Assembly: GCA_025408405.1 (NCBI GenBank)
Contig: JANYJE010000004.1
Span: 1-64,000, forward strand
Length of the DNA stretch: 64,000 bases
Direction: 5' to 3'
Origin: Nitrosomonadales bacterium
GTDB lineage: Bacteria; Pseudomonadota; Gammaproteobacteria; Burkholderiales; Gallionellaceae
Part shown: positions 45,062-53,458 of the stretch, in pieces
Numbering within the stretch: position 1 is the stretch's first letter
Layout of the letters: each line of letters starts with the position of its first letter
The notes under the pieces: model-generated
Seen by the model: only the letters and a program-made list of their open reading frames with translations
What the model was told of the DNA's origin: nothing
Databases searched by the model: none
Made by a program: the position numbers and the translations under genes

Positions 45062-45892
45062 ATGGCGGCGATACACCTCACAAGGCAAGTTAACGACCAG
45101 CCCAGGCGTGGTGAGAAGAACGGCTGCGTTTTCCTGAGCCTCATGTTTGTCGTGGCCGCCAGCAGTTTTTCCAGTGTTAGCGCTATTGCCGCACCGGACG
45201 AAATCCAGGTGTATACCGATGAGATGGATGAACCGGGTGAATATGCCCTGGAAATGCACCTGAACTATGTCATCGATGGTGCAAAGGTGCCGGCGTATGA
45301 GGGGGGCTCACCGTCGCAGCACATGCTGCAGGCTACGCCGGAACTTTCCTTCGGCATCAGCAAGAACTGGGAGGCCGGGCTTTACCTGCCAGTGGCTCGC
45401 GAAGAAGGGGGCAATCTGTACGGCAATGGCTTGCGTGTGCGCATGAAATACATGGACACACGTGAAGCGGGTGCAAACCTGTTCTGGGGTGTTAATACCG
45501 AGGTCGGATATTCAAACCTGCGCGTGTCTGAAAGCGAGTGGGGGGTGGAGTTGCGTCCTATTATCGGCTATCGTGCTGACGACTGGTTGTTCAGCGCTAA
45601 CCCCATACTGAGAATGAATCTTTCCAATAACCTCAGCCGGCAGCCGCATTTTGAGCCTGCTCTCAAAGTGGGTCGAAAAATGGCTGAAGGAGTGCAGGCA
45701 GGTTTTGAATACTATGGTGAATACGGATTCGTCAATAACATGCTGCCTGCCCAGGAGCGCGCTCACTACCTGTATGCGGCGATGGACATCGAGGAGCATG
45801 ATTTTGCTGTTAACTTTGGTCTGGGGCGCGGTGACAGCAATGCCGCCGATATCTGGGTAGCAAAAGCGATCATCGCTTTCCCGTTCAAATAG
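45062..45892 (+). CDS. Exported outer-membrane-type protein of unknown function
   Basis: A 276-residue protein with a basic N-terminus and hydrophobic signal segment (FLSLMFVVAASSFSSVSAIAA, split by polar residues). Beta-rich sequence follows: EYALEMHLNYVIDG, SFGISKNWEAGLYLPVA, LFWGVNTEVGYSNLRV. The layout resembles the barrel protein at 42920 and suggests a common superfamily. It ends FPFK rather than in phenylalanine. ATG 45062 is preferred to a TTG at 44996 that extends the N-terminus without improving the signal. Function is unknown. Confidence 0.65.
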   Translation: MAAIHLTRQVNDQPRRGEKNGCVFLSLMFVVAASSFSSVSAIAAPDEIQVYTDEMDEPGEYALEMHLNYVIDGAKVPAYEGGSPSQHMLQATPELSFGISKNWEAGLYLPVAREEGGNLYGNGLRVRMKYMDTREAGANLFWGVNTEVGYSNLRVSESEWGVELRPIIGYRADDWLFSANPILRMNLSNNLSRQPHFEPALKVGRKMAEGVQAGFEYYGEYGFVNNMLPAQERAHYLYAAMDIEEHDFAVNFGLGRGDSNAADIWVAKAIIAFPFK

Positions 45893-46088
45893 GCGCATTA
45901 GAAGACTGGGAATGTTTATGAGCAGAGTTTAAATATGGCGGGTCATGCCCTGCATATGGATAGCTGGAATTTTGGATGGCTTGTGAAATAAGGCACGTGT
46001 TGCAATAATGTGCCAGCCACAGGATTTGATGCATACGGGCCGGGGTTCCGGCTAACTAATATCGAGCCGCTGAAACACGAGGATGTTC

Positions 46089-47021
46089 ATGAGCAATAAG
46101 TGCGCACCGGAGCCTAGCGAAATCCATCAGCTTTTTAGCAATAGCGATCCAGACGATGTTTGGGAACGGGCGGTTGATATAGTCAGGTATATCAATCCAG
46201 AGCATGATTTTGCACATTTGCGCGCCACCTTCGATGATGTCGTGCATCTGTTTCGTGGCGAATACCCGGGGTATGCATCCATAGCAACACCCTACCATGA
46301 CCTGTCGCACACCTTGTCCGTCTTCATATGTGCAATCAGGCTGATGCATGGTGTGCATGTTTCAGGTACGCCGCTGAAACAGCTGGAAATGACGTCCATC
46401 ATGATGGCGGCTCTGCTGCACGATGTCGGCTACGCACAACTGAGTGGCAGCGCAACCGGCACCGGCGCGCAATACACCAAAACCCATGTCACGCGCAGCG
46501 TACAGTTTATGCAGCAGTATGCAGTCGAGCATAATTTCCCGCACGATTTGACTTTTGCGCTGGAATTTCTGCTCCAAAGCACGGATCACATGAAAGGTTT
46601 TGCCAATATTGATTTCCCCGATGAGCGCATGCGCATGCTCGGGCAGATCGTCAGCACGGCTGATCTGGTAGGGCAAATGGCAGACCGCCTGTATCTGGAA
46701 AAATTGATGTTCCTGTATGTTGAATTCAAGGAATCGAGTATAGGCAACTATATAAATATTCACGACCTGATGAGGAAAACATTCACCTTTTATGAGCATA
46801 CCTTGCTCAAACTGGACAATGAACTGGGTGGAATGGTGGATAAACTCCCTCACCATTTTAAGGAATGGCTGGAGGTGGAACATAACTATTATGTCGAGTC
46901 GATTGAGAAAAATATTGCCTATCTGAACGAGGTAATAGCCCAGGGGGAAAGCGGATTTGAAAACAAGCTGAAGCGCGGCGAGGTGGTGAGCAAGGTGCAC
47001 AAGCAGTTTGATGTGGAGTAG
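46089..47021 (+). CDS. HD-domain phosphohydrolase-like protein
   Basis: A 310-residue cytosolic protein with an HD/PDEase-type metal site: PYHDLSHTLSVF (first His), ALLHDVGYAQLSG (HD pair) and STADLVGQMADR (last Asp). The pattern resembles cyclic-nucleotide phosphodiesterases of the HDc class, but no HD-GYP tripeptide is present. Nucleotide specificity is unknown. ACGAGG at 46077-46082 lies 6 bp before ATG 46089; an earlier ATG at 46083 overlaps it. Nothing adjacent is clearly co-transcribed. Confidence 0.75.
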   Translation: MSNKCAPEPSEIHQLFSNSDPDDVWERAVDIVRYINPEHDFAHLRATFDDVVHLFRGEYPGYASIATPYHDLSHTLSVFICAIRLMHGVHVSGTPLKQLEMTSIMMAALLHDVGYAQLSGSATGTGAQYTKTHVTRSVQFMQQYAVEHNFPHDLTFALEFLLQSTDHMKGFANIDFPDERMRMLGQIVSTADLVGQMADRLYLEKLMFLYVEFKESSIGNYINIHDLMRKTFTFYEHTLLKLDNELGGMVDKLPHHFKEWLEVEHNYYVESIEKNIAYLNEVIAQGESGFENKLKRGEVVSKVHKQFDVE

Positions 47022-47093
47022 CCGATACGCAGGCCAATCAGTGTAAAGTAACCAGACTATAAACAGTGGCCATACGTCAGTCCGTGCAAATGG

Positions 47094-48938
47094 TTAGCTA
47101 GCTTCTTCCATCGCCATCTCCAGCTCCAGCCAGCTTTCTTCCAGCTCTGCCACTTTCTGTTCCAGGCCGGCATGCTGAACGTTCAGTTTGTCGACCTCTG
47201 CACGAGGAAGGTTGTCATAGGTGGCAGGATCAGCCAGCTTGTTGGTGATGATGGTCAGTTCCGTTTGCGCCGCAGCCAGTGCGGCATTCAGCTTGGATAA
47301 TTTGGACTGCAAGGCTTTGCGGTTAGGCCGGCTGGCTGCTTGTGGCTTTGCGACAGTTGCGGCGGTTTCGCGTGGCCGACGGGCTTCAATCCAACTTTTG
47401 TAGTCTTCCAGATCGCCATCGAACAGACCGGCCTTGCCATCCGACACCAGCCATAACTCATCCGCCACGGCGCGAATCAGGCTGCGGTCGTGTGAGACTA
47501 TCACCACTGCGCCAGTATATTCCTCCAGCGCCAGGGTGAGGGCATCGCGCATGTCGAGGTCGAGATGGTTGGTGGGCTCGTCGAGCAGGAGCAGGTGCGG
47601 CTTTTGCCAAGCCAGCAGCGCGAGTGCAAGGCGGCTTTTTTCACCGCCGGAAAAACTGGCCACCGGACGGTCTTCACTGTCCCCGGCTAGGCCGAAGCGT
47701 CCGAGAAAGGTGCGCAGAGCCAGTGTTTTTTCTTTGGGGGCCAGCCGTTCCAGGTGCTGCAGAGGCGTGGCGGCACTGTCCAGATTTTCCAGCTGATGCT
47801 GGGCAAAGTAGCCGATGCGGATGTCGGGGGTGATTTCCAGCCGGCCTGAAGTGGGGGTAAGTTCGCCCACCAGCAGCTTGATCAGGGTGGATTTTCCCGC
47901 GCCGTTCGGACCCAGGAGTGCAATTCTCGCTCCGGCGCGCAGTACCAGGTTAATGTTGCTAAACAGTGTTTTTGCGCCGTAGCCGAAGCCCATGTTTTCG
48001 GCGCGCAGCAACAGATCAGGGCTGCGCTCCGGCGCTTCAATCTCGAGCTCGAAATGGCCGTCGGTGATATGCGCTGGTGCAATGCGCGTCAGCCGTTCCA
48101 GCGCCTTGATGCGGCTTTGTGCCTGCTTGGCCTTGGTGGCCTGGGCGCGGAAGCGACGCACGAAATCTTCCATGTGCGCAATTTTTTCCTGCTGCCGGTT
48201 GAATGCCTGATTCTGCTGTGCGGTTCTTTCGGCGCGTGCGCGCTCGAAGTCATCGTAGTCACCGGCATAAACGTCTATGGTGTGGTCATGCACATGGGCG
48301 ATGCGGTTGACGCAGGCGTTGAGAAATTCGCGGTCGTGAGAAACCAGGAGCAGGCTGCCCGGGTAATTTGCCAGGTATTGTTCCAGCCAGAGTATGGCTT
48401 CCAGATCCAGATGGTTGGTGGGTTCGTCCAAGAGCAGCAGGTCGGCCCTGTGCATCAGCGCGCGCGCCAGGTTCAGGCGCATGCGCCAGCCGCCGGAGAA
48501 ACTGCTGACCGGGCGGGCCAGCGTGTCGCTGGCGAAGCCCAGTCCGTTCAGCAACTGTGCGGCGCGTGCGCGTGCCACATAACCATTGATGGCCTCATAA
48601 CGGCTTTGTGCTTCAAACCAGGCGGCATCATGATTTTCTCGTGCCAGAGTTTTTTCCAGCTGGCGCAGCTCGACATCACCATCCAGCACGAAGTCCACAG
48701 CGGCTTGTTCTGAAGTGGCGATTTCCTGTTCGACAAAGGCGAGGGTCTTGCCGGATTGCAGGCAGACTTCGCCGCTCTCGGGTTTGATCTCGCCGCGTAT
48801 CAAGCGGAACAGGGTAGATTTCCCGCAACCATTCTTGCCCACCAGTCCGATGCGCTGGTTGGCGAACGCCTGCAGATTTACATTCTGCAGCAGCGGAGTA
48901 CCGCCTTGCAGATAGGTCAGATTCTGGATGTTGAGCAT
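47094..48938 (-). CDS. ABC-F family ATPase (YheS/Uup-like)
   Basis: A 614-residue soluble protein with two ABC domains and no membrane segment. Walker A motifs are GKNGCGKST (near 34-42) and GPNGAGKST (near 338-346). Signature motifs are FSGGWRMRL and FSGGEKSRLAL, each followed by LLLLDEPTNHLDL. A basic linker of the ABC-F type joins them, and a C-terminal coiled coil covers about 540-614. ABC-F proteins act on the ribosome to resolve stalled or non-productive states. Layout fits YheS better than EttA. Confidence 0.92.
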   Translation of the reverse strand: MLNIQNLTYLQGGTPLLQNVNLQAFANQRIGLVGKNGCGKSTLFRLIRGEIKPESGEVCLQSGKTLAFVEQEIATSEQAAVDFVLDGDVELRQLEKTLARENHDAAWFEAQSRYEAINGYVARARAAQLLNGLGFASDTLARPVSSFSGGWRMRLNLARALMHRADLLLLDEPTNHLDLEAILWLEQYLANYPGSLLLVSHDREFLNACVNRIAHVHDHTIDVYAGDYDDFERARAERTAQQNQAFNRQQEKIAHMEDFVRRFRAQATKAKQAQSRIKALERLTRIAPAHITDGHFELEIEAPERSPDLLLRAENMGFGYGAKTLFSNINLVLRAGARIALLGPNGAGKSTLIKLLVGELTPTSGRLEITPDIRIGYFAQHQLENLDSAATPLQHLERLAPKEKTLALRTFLGRFGLAGDSEDRPVASFSGGEKSRLALALLAWQKPHLLLLDEPTNHLDLDMRDALTLALEEYTGAVVIVSHDRSLIRAVADELWLVSDGKAGLFDGDLEDYKSWIEARRPRETAATVAKPQAASRPNRKALQSKLSKLNAALAAAQTELTIITNKLADPATYDNLPRAEVDKLNVQHAGLEQKVAELEESWLELEMAMEEAS

Positions 48939-49022
48939 GGCGCAATGATAACAGACGGTCCCTGGGTTTTTTGTGAGCGCAGGCGCTACACACCCGATGC
49001 GCTAACAGAATTGAGCCCCCCC

Positions 49023-49050
49023 TTGACAAGCTGAATTCTCGGCGTAGGAT
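49023..49050 (+). promoter_or_regulatory. Promoter of the riboswitch-controlled ankyrin gene
   Basis: TTGACA at 49023-49028 is followed after 16 bp by TAGGAT at 49045-49050. Transcription would start near 49057, about 30 bases before the riboswitch aptamer. Confidence 0.7.
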
Positions 49051-49087
49051 GTGAACCATGATTTTCATGTGCTGAAATGGCATCAAG

Positions 49088-49180
49088 AATCTGAAAAAGG
49101 CAAACCTGCTGAAAGGCAGGGACGCAAAGTTACCGGTCTAAGGAATCTGTAAGGTTCTATGACAGCGGGATCACCAGATT
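49088..49180 (+). promoter_or_regulatory. Class I cyclic-di-GMP riboswitch (GEMM-I)
   Basis: The conserved GEMM core is intact: GGCAAACC at 49099-49106, a GAAA tetraloop, GGGACGCAAAG, CCGGTCTAA, then the second arm with GACAGCGGGATCACC. The closing P1 helix is AATCTG at 49088-49093 with CAGATT at 49175-49180. Downstream, TCTCCT at 49231-49236 complements AGGAGA at 49282-49287, the gene's ribosome-binding site. The expression platform is therefore probably translational. Whether c-di-GMP activates or represses cannot be read from sequence alone. Confidence 0.92.
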
Positions 49181-49292
49181 AACCGTTATTCCCTTCTCGC
49201 GGTTTTCTGCAGTCTTTCTGTTGTAATCCGTCTCCTGTACCGGTATGAGCGTAGTCCGATTTTTAGCTATGTATCGCTGATAGGAGATCGTC

Positions 49293-49979
49293 ATGAAAAA
49301 ACAAATAAAATCCAGTGAAATCATCATCCTGGTTCTCGTGTCGCTAATGAGTTTTGCCTCGAATCTTCCTGATCAGGTGGCGGACAATATGTTCGACAAG
49401 AAGCTGGTGCTGTTTGTGTTGACTGCCTCAGTGGTCATCGCGCTGTTTCGCTATCTGCGTCTGATGTTGTTTATTGCGATTGTGATCTTGGCTCTGGGTG
49501 CCAATCTGCCGCAGGAGTTTGCTGAAAATATGGGTTTCAGCCCGATGATCATGCTGGCTGTGCTGGGCTTCCTGGTTACGGTTTCGCTGCTGAATTACGC
49601 ATTTAAGCTATTGCCGACAGAGGTAGAGGAGAGCTCCGGCGAGGCTCCCGATACGCGTTATGAATTGCTAAAGGCCATCACTAAAGGTGATCAGGGGGCG
49701 GTGTTCGGGTTGCTGAACCTGGATATAGACATCAATTTCATGGAGAACGGCCAATCTCCGCTACACCTCGCAGTTGCAAAAGGTTACCCGGATATTGTGA
49801 GGATGTTGGTGAATCATGGCGCGAACCTCGAGGCGCTGAATGATGAAGGCAAGACGCCTATAGACGTTGCCCTGGACAAGCGCTTTATCCGTTCCTCTGA
49901 AATTCTTTACAAAGCGGCCCAATTTCAGGCAGGCAGGCAAAATGCAGCATCACCAGCCACGGAGGTCGCAAGAGTGTAG
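49293..49979 (+). CDS. Membrane protein with a cytosolic ankyrin-repeat domain, c-di-GMP riboswitch controlled
   Basis: A 228-residue protein with three hydrophobic segments (about residues 8-24, 37-70 and 80-105). A linker and two to three ankyrin repeats follow at about 125-210 (NGQSPLHLAVAKGYPDIVRM; LVNHGANLEALNDEGKTPIDVAL). AGGAGA lies 5 bp before ATG 49293. Two motifs, NLPDQVADNMF and NLPQEFAENMGF, flank the second membrane segment and look like an internal duplication. Function is unknown; the riboswitch places it in c-di-GMP-dependent behaviour. A terminator follows, so it is a one-gene unit. Confidence 0.85.
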   Translation: MKKQIKSSEIIILVLVSLMSFASNLPDQVADNMFDKKLVLFVLTASVVIALFRYLRLMLFIAIVILALGANLPQEFAENMGFSPMIMLAVLGFLVTVSLLNYAFKLLPTEVEESSGEAPDTRYELLKAITKGDQGAVFGLLNLDIDINFMENGQSPLHLAVAKGYPDIVRMLVNHGANLEALNDEGKTPIDVALDKRFIRSSEILYKAAQFQAGRQNAASPATEVARV

Positions 49980-50013
49980 TGACATCACTTTGCATCCGCA
50001 CAATATCTATCTG

Positions 50014-50044
50014 AGCCTGGCAGTAAAAAGCTGCCAGGCTTTTT
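50014..50044 (+). terminator. Rho-independent terminator of the ankyrin gene
   Basis: AGCCTGGCAG at 50014-50023 and CTGCCAGGCT at 50031-50040 form a perfect 10-bp stem, followed by T residues to 50044. Confidence 0.92.
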
Positions 50045-50118
50045 GCTGTCATGCCTTACAGTTTTGGTGTCCTGCGCCAGTGTGACGGCGCAGTTTGAGT
50101 GCCGAGAGGCATAGTGAG

Positions 50119-50829
50119 TTACGGAATATCCGCGTCTCCCATGCGCTCCAGAATAATTCCGGTCTTGCGCATCAGGCCGGGGGCTTCGCGGTTGCGGTCA
50201 TAAAAGCGCGGATTGGGTACCATGGCAGCGAGTTTGGCGGCTTGGGTGGATGACAGCTGCGCCGCACTGACGCCGTAGTAATGCCGTGCCGCCGCTTCCG
50301 CGCCGAACACGCCATTGCCCCACTCGATGGTGTTGAGATAAATTTCAAAAATACGTTCCTTGCTCATTATCGCTTCCAGCATCAGCGTGATGAGCGCTTC
50401 TTCGCCTTTGCGCCACGGCGTGCGCCTGGTAGAGAGAAATAAATTCTTGGCCAGTTGCTGGCTGATGGTGGAGCCACCAGCGACGATCTTTCCCTTCTGC
50501 AGATTTTTTTCATAGGCCTTCTGTATGCCTTCCCAGTCGAAGCCTTCGTGGTCGACGAATTTGTCATCTTCGGAAACGATCAGGGCCTGCTTGAGATGAG
50601 TAGAGATGTTTTTGTAGGGCACCCATTGGTGTTGCAATTGTGCCTTGGGATTTTTGCTTTGCAGTATTTCCAGCCGGTCTTCCATAAAAGCACTGGTGGA
50701 CGGGTTATGGTTGACCCACCAGGCAATTTGCGCCGCTATCCATGCCTGATAGACGAGCAGTAGCAACAGCAGCAGGGCAAGGATGTACCATGCCCACGAC
50801 CATATTTTCTTCGTCATGCCCTGCGCCAT
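50119..50829 (-). CDS. mtgA: Monofunctional biosynthetic peptidoglycan transglycosylase
   Basis: A 236-residue inner-membrane glycosyltransferase family 51 enzyme polymerising lipid II. One N-terminal helix (about 10-32). Catalytic motifs: SEDDKFVDHEGFDW with the first glutamate, GGSTISQQLAKNLFLS, RKGEEALITLMLE and SKERIFEIYLNTIEWG. It follows aroE with a 2-bp gap on the same strand, an arrangement common in betaproteobacteria. Length is normal. Confidence 0.96.
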   Translation of the reverse strand: MAQGMTKKIWSWAWYILALLLLLLLVYQAWIAAQIAWWVNHNPSTSAFMEDRLEILQSKNPKAQLQHQWVPYKNISTHLKQALIVSEDDKFVDHEGFDWEGIQKAYEKNLQKGKIVAGGSTISQQLAKNLFLSTRRTPWRKGEEALITLMLEAIMSKERIFEIYLNTIEWGNGVFGAEAAARHYYGVSAAQLSSTQAAKLAAMVPNPRFYDRNREAPGLMRKTGIILERMGDADIP

Positions 50830-50831
50830 AC

Positions 50832-51641
50832 TCAGGACTGGCGCAACTTTGCGATCACAGGGGCGGTGTCAGGGTGGGTGCCGCGCCATTTCTCGAAGGC
50901 AACGGCAGCCTGCTCGACCAGCATGCCCAGCCCGTCCGCAAGCCGTGCTGCACCTTGCTGTTCGGCAAAGCGCAGGAAGGGGCTGTGCTTGCCATACATC
51001 ATGTCGTAGGCGAGTGCATTTGCTGTGAAAAGACCATCTGGCAGCGGCGGCAACTCATCCGACAGGCTGCTGGAGGTGGCGTTGATAACAATGTCAAATT
51101 GCTGCCCGGCAAGTTCCGCGTAACTCTTGGCAAAGACCGTACCGTAGCCTGCAAATTCGGCTGCGAGCTGCTCGGCTTTTGCCATGGTGCGATTGCTGAT
51201 GATGATCGCTGCGCCGGCATTGAACAGGTGCCAGATCACCCCGTGTGCAGCACCACCCGCACCCATCAGCAGCACGCGCTTGAACAGGAATTTGCAGCCC
51301 AGGTTTGTTTCGATATCAGCGACCAGGCCGACGCCGTCCGTGTTGTCGCCCAGTATTGCGTTACCCTCGAATATCAGGGTGTTCACTGCATGGGCTGCGC
51401 GTGCGCGTCCTGAGAGCTGCGTGGCCAGCTGAAAGGCTTCGTGTTTGAACGGAACCGTCACGTTGCAGCCCTTGTAACCTTCGGCGCGCAAGCGCTGCAC
51501 GGCGGCGACAAAGCCGTCCAGCGGTGCTTCTATGGCGACATAGCTCATGTCTTGCCCGGTTTGTTCGGCAAACATCTTGTGGATCAGCGGTGACTTGCTG
51601 TGTGAAATTGGGTGGCCAATCACGGCGTATTTGTCAGTCAT
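50832..51641 (-). CDS. aroE: Shikimate dehydrogenase (NADP+)
   Basis: A 269-residue enzyme reducing 3-dehydroshikimate. The substrate site has HPISHSKSPLIHKMF and NVTVPFKHEAF (catalytic lysine). DNTDGVGL and the NADP-binding GAGGAAHGV follow, with the SNRTMAKAE basic patch for NADP. The C-terminal YDMMYGKHSPF and DGLGMLVEQA are standard. It is coupled to mtgA. Heptad array D lies just upstream. Confidence 0.97.
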   Translation of the reverse strand: MTDKYAVIGHPISHSKSPLIHKMFAEQTGQDMSYVAIEAPLDGFVAAVQRLRAEGYKGCNVTVPFKHEAFQLATQLSGRARAAHAVNTLIFEGNAILGDNTDGVGLVADIETNLGCKFLFKRVLLMGAGGAAHGVIWHLFNAGAAIIISNRTMAKAEQLAAEFAGYGTVFAKSYAELAGQQFDIVINATSSSLSDELPPLPDGLFTANALAYDMMYGKHSPFLRFAEQQGAARLADGLGMLVEQAAVAFEKWRGTHPDTAPVIAKLRQS

Positions 51642-51672
51642 AGTGTGCGAATTAATCTAGAAAAAACATTTG

Positions 51673-51774
51673 GCCACAGAGAGGAAACAATGACACGCCA
51701 ATTGCAGCAAATCACCCAACGAGTGAAAAGTGGAAACCATTGCGTACCGCACATTCTCTGTGTTCTCTGTGGCT
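51673..51774. repeat. Facing heptad-repeat array D (CCACAGAG / CTCTGTGG type)
   Basis: The left arm CCACAGAGAGGAAA at 51673-51686 faces the right arm TTCTCTG, TGTTCTC, TGTGGCT at 51754-51774. The right arm is nearly the same sequence as that of array B at 7719-7745. It lies between aroE and znuB on the same strand, with about 67 bp between the arms. It marks one edge of the zinc-uptake block. Confidence 0.7.
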
Positions 51775-51800
51775 TGAACTGCAGTTTTAGGATTATAGCG

Positions 51801-52559
51801 TTAATCGGCACGCAGCCTCAGCAGCACGCCAGCACCCAGCAGCGCCATGGCCCATACGATGGCGGCGCCCGCCGGCAGGTCCAGCCACACTGACAGCAAC
51901 AGGCCCGCCGCATAGCCCAGCATGCCGATGGCGTAGGCAGCCAGCATGCGCTTTTGCCTCAGCTTGTGCGTGGCCAGCGCCGGTATGATCAGGCTGGCGA
52001 ACACCAGATACACGCCGACGAGCTGCACGGAGGCGGTGACTGCCAGCGCGAACAAGGCATAGAACGCGAAGCTGCTGAGGCTGCTCCTGAATACGCGCCA
52101 GACCACCAGGATGGCTGCGGTGAGCAGGGCGGTGGCAAGCAGCTGGGGGGCGCTTACCCATAATATCTGTCCTACCAGCAGATCTTTCAGATGTTCGCCG
52201 GCATGGGTGTCGCGGCTCATCAGCAGGATGCTGCCACTGGCCGCCAACACAAATAGCAGGCCAATGCTGGCCTCGCGCACCTCGGGCAGGAAGTGCTCGA
52301 TATACGCCAGTAGCGCGGCACCTGCCAAGGCGCTGGCGACGGCGATGAGTTGCACGGCAAGCGGCTGCTCGGCGTATCCTGCGAGCCCGGCGCTGACGAC
52401 GCCTAAACCGGCAATTTGCGCCACCGCAAGGTCCGCAAAAATGATGCCGCGCGCCAGCACTTTCATGCCCAGCGGGACATGGGTGGCGAGTATCAACATG
52501 CCGGCAATGAAAGCGGGAACAAGGATGCCCAGATTGTTGCCCAGATCAACGCTGTTCAT
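51801..52559 (-). CDS. znuB: Zinc/manganese ABC transporter permease (ZnuB family)
   Basis: A 252-residue inner-membrane permease with eight to nine helices of the ABC-3 family. The motif GVVSAGLAGYAEQP and the cytosolic loop VAQIAGLGVV are family-typical, as is the end VYLVFASLIIPALA. Its start overlaps the znuA stop (ATGA on the minus strand). No ATPase (znuC) gene is adjacent. Metal specificity is assumed from the partner. Confidence 0.88.
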   Translation of the reverse strand: MNSVDLGNNLGILVPAFIAGMLILATHVPLGMKVLARGIIFADLAVAQIAGLGVVSAGLAGYAEQPLAVQLIAVASALAGAALLAYIEHFLPEVREASIGLLFVLAASGSILLMSRDTHAGEHLKDLLVGQILWVSAPQLLATALLTAAILVVWRVFRSSLSSFAFYALFALAVTASVQLVGVYLVFASLIIPALATHKLRQKRMLAAYAIGMLGYAAGLLLSVWLDLPAGAAIVWAMALLGAGVLLRLRAD

Positions 52560-53449
52560 TTCAACCCCTCCAGCAGACGAGCGATCGTGTCGTCAAACAG
52601 GCCGAACAGATCCTTGGCGCCTGGCGAGCCGCCCACACTGAATGGCAATGCAACAATGTTCACATGTGCGTGCTGGGCAATCCATTCCGATGGTTTGGCA
52701 TTCTGGTAAGCGGAGCGTATCACCATGCGTGCGGGGTGCTGTTGCAGCTCGCCCAGCACCTGCGCCAGGTATGCTGCGCTGGGTTCCATGCCCGGCTTGG
52801 GCTCCAGCTCTGCCACCTGTTTCAGACCCAGCCAGGCTTCCAGGTATGGATAGGCACGGTGGTGCACCAGCACGGGCTGCCCCTTGAGTGGTGCGGCATT
52901 GGCTTCCCAGCGTTTCAGTGCGCTTTGCCAGGCGCTGCTGAATGCCTGCAGGCGGCCATTGTAGAACGCCGCGTTGGCGGGATCGAGCTCGGCCAGCCTG
53001 GCTGACAATGCCTGCGCAATGGGCGGGTAGTTGCGCGCATCCAGCTGGATGTGCGGGTTGCCTGCGGCGTGTACATCCCCTTCTGCCCGGTCCAGGCGGG
53101 CGGGGATTTCCAGCATGTGCACATAATGAGTTGCCTCGAAATAGCCGGGACGGCCGACGGCAATATCCGGATTGCCCGACTCGCGCAGGATGACCGGTAG
53201 CCAGCCTACTTCAAGTTCCGCTCCGGTGCATACCACCAGTTGCGCGCCGCGTGCGCGGGCGATCAGGCTGGGGCGCGCCTCAACATGATGCGGATCTTGC
53301 AGGGCGTTGGTGGCGGCATAGATGTTGGCCTTGTCGCCTGCCAGCTCCTGCGCCAGTGCAGCCCATTCCGGTTCGCAGGCGAAGATGTTGAGTGCCGCGT
53401 GAGCGTTGCTGGCCAGCAGCAACAGGAAAATGCAGAGAATTTTTTGCAT
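52556..53449 (-). CDS. znuA: Periplasmic zinc/manganese-binding protein (ZnuA family)
   Basis: A 297-residue solute-binding protein of cluster A-I. Signal peptide about 1-18. Probable metal ligands are in DPHHVEARPS (near 53-56), GNPHIQLDAR (near 131) and VHHRAYPYLEAW (near 197); a glutamate or aspartate near FSVGG completes the site. The His/Asp-rich loop of E. coli ZnuA is absent. It is co-transcribed with znuB and with the porin, tonB and small secreted protein genes upstream, suggesting a complete outer-to-inner membrane route for zinc. Confidence 0.88.
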   Translation of the reverse strand: MQKILCIFLLLLASNAHAALNIFACEPEWAALAQELAGDKANIYAATNALQDPHHVEARPSLIARARGAQLVVCTGAELEVGWLPVILRESGNPDIAVGRPGYFEATHYVHMLEIPARLDRAEGDVHAAGNPHIQLDARNYPPIAQALSARLAELDPANAAFYNGRLQAFSSAWQSALKRWEANAAPLKGQPVLVHHRAYPYLEAWLGLKQVAELEPKPGMEPSAAYLAQVLGELQQHPARMVIRSAYQNAKPSEWIAQHAHVNIVALPFSVGGSPGAKDLFGLFDDTIARLLEGLK

Positions 53450-53458
53450 GGTGTGCCC

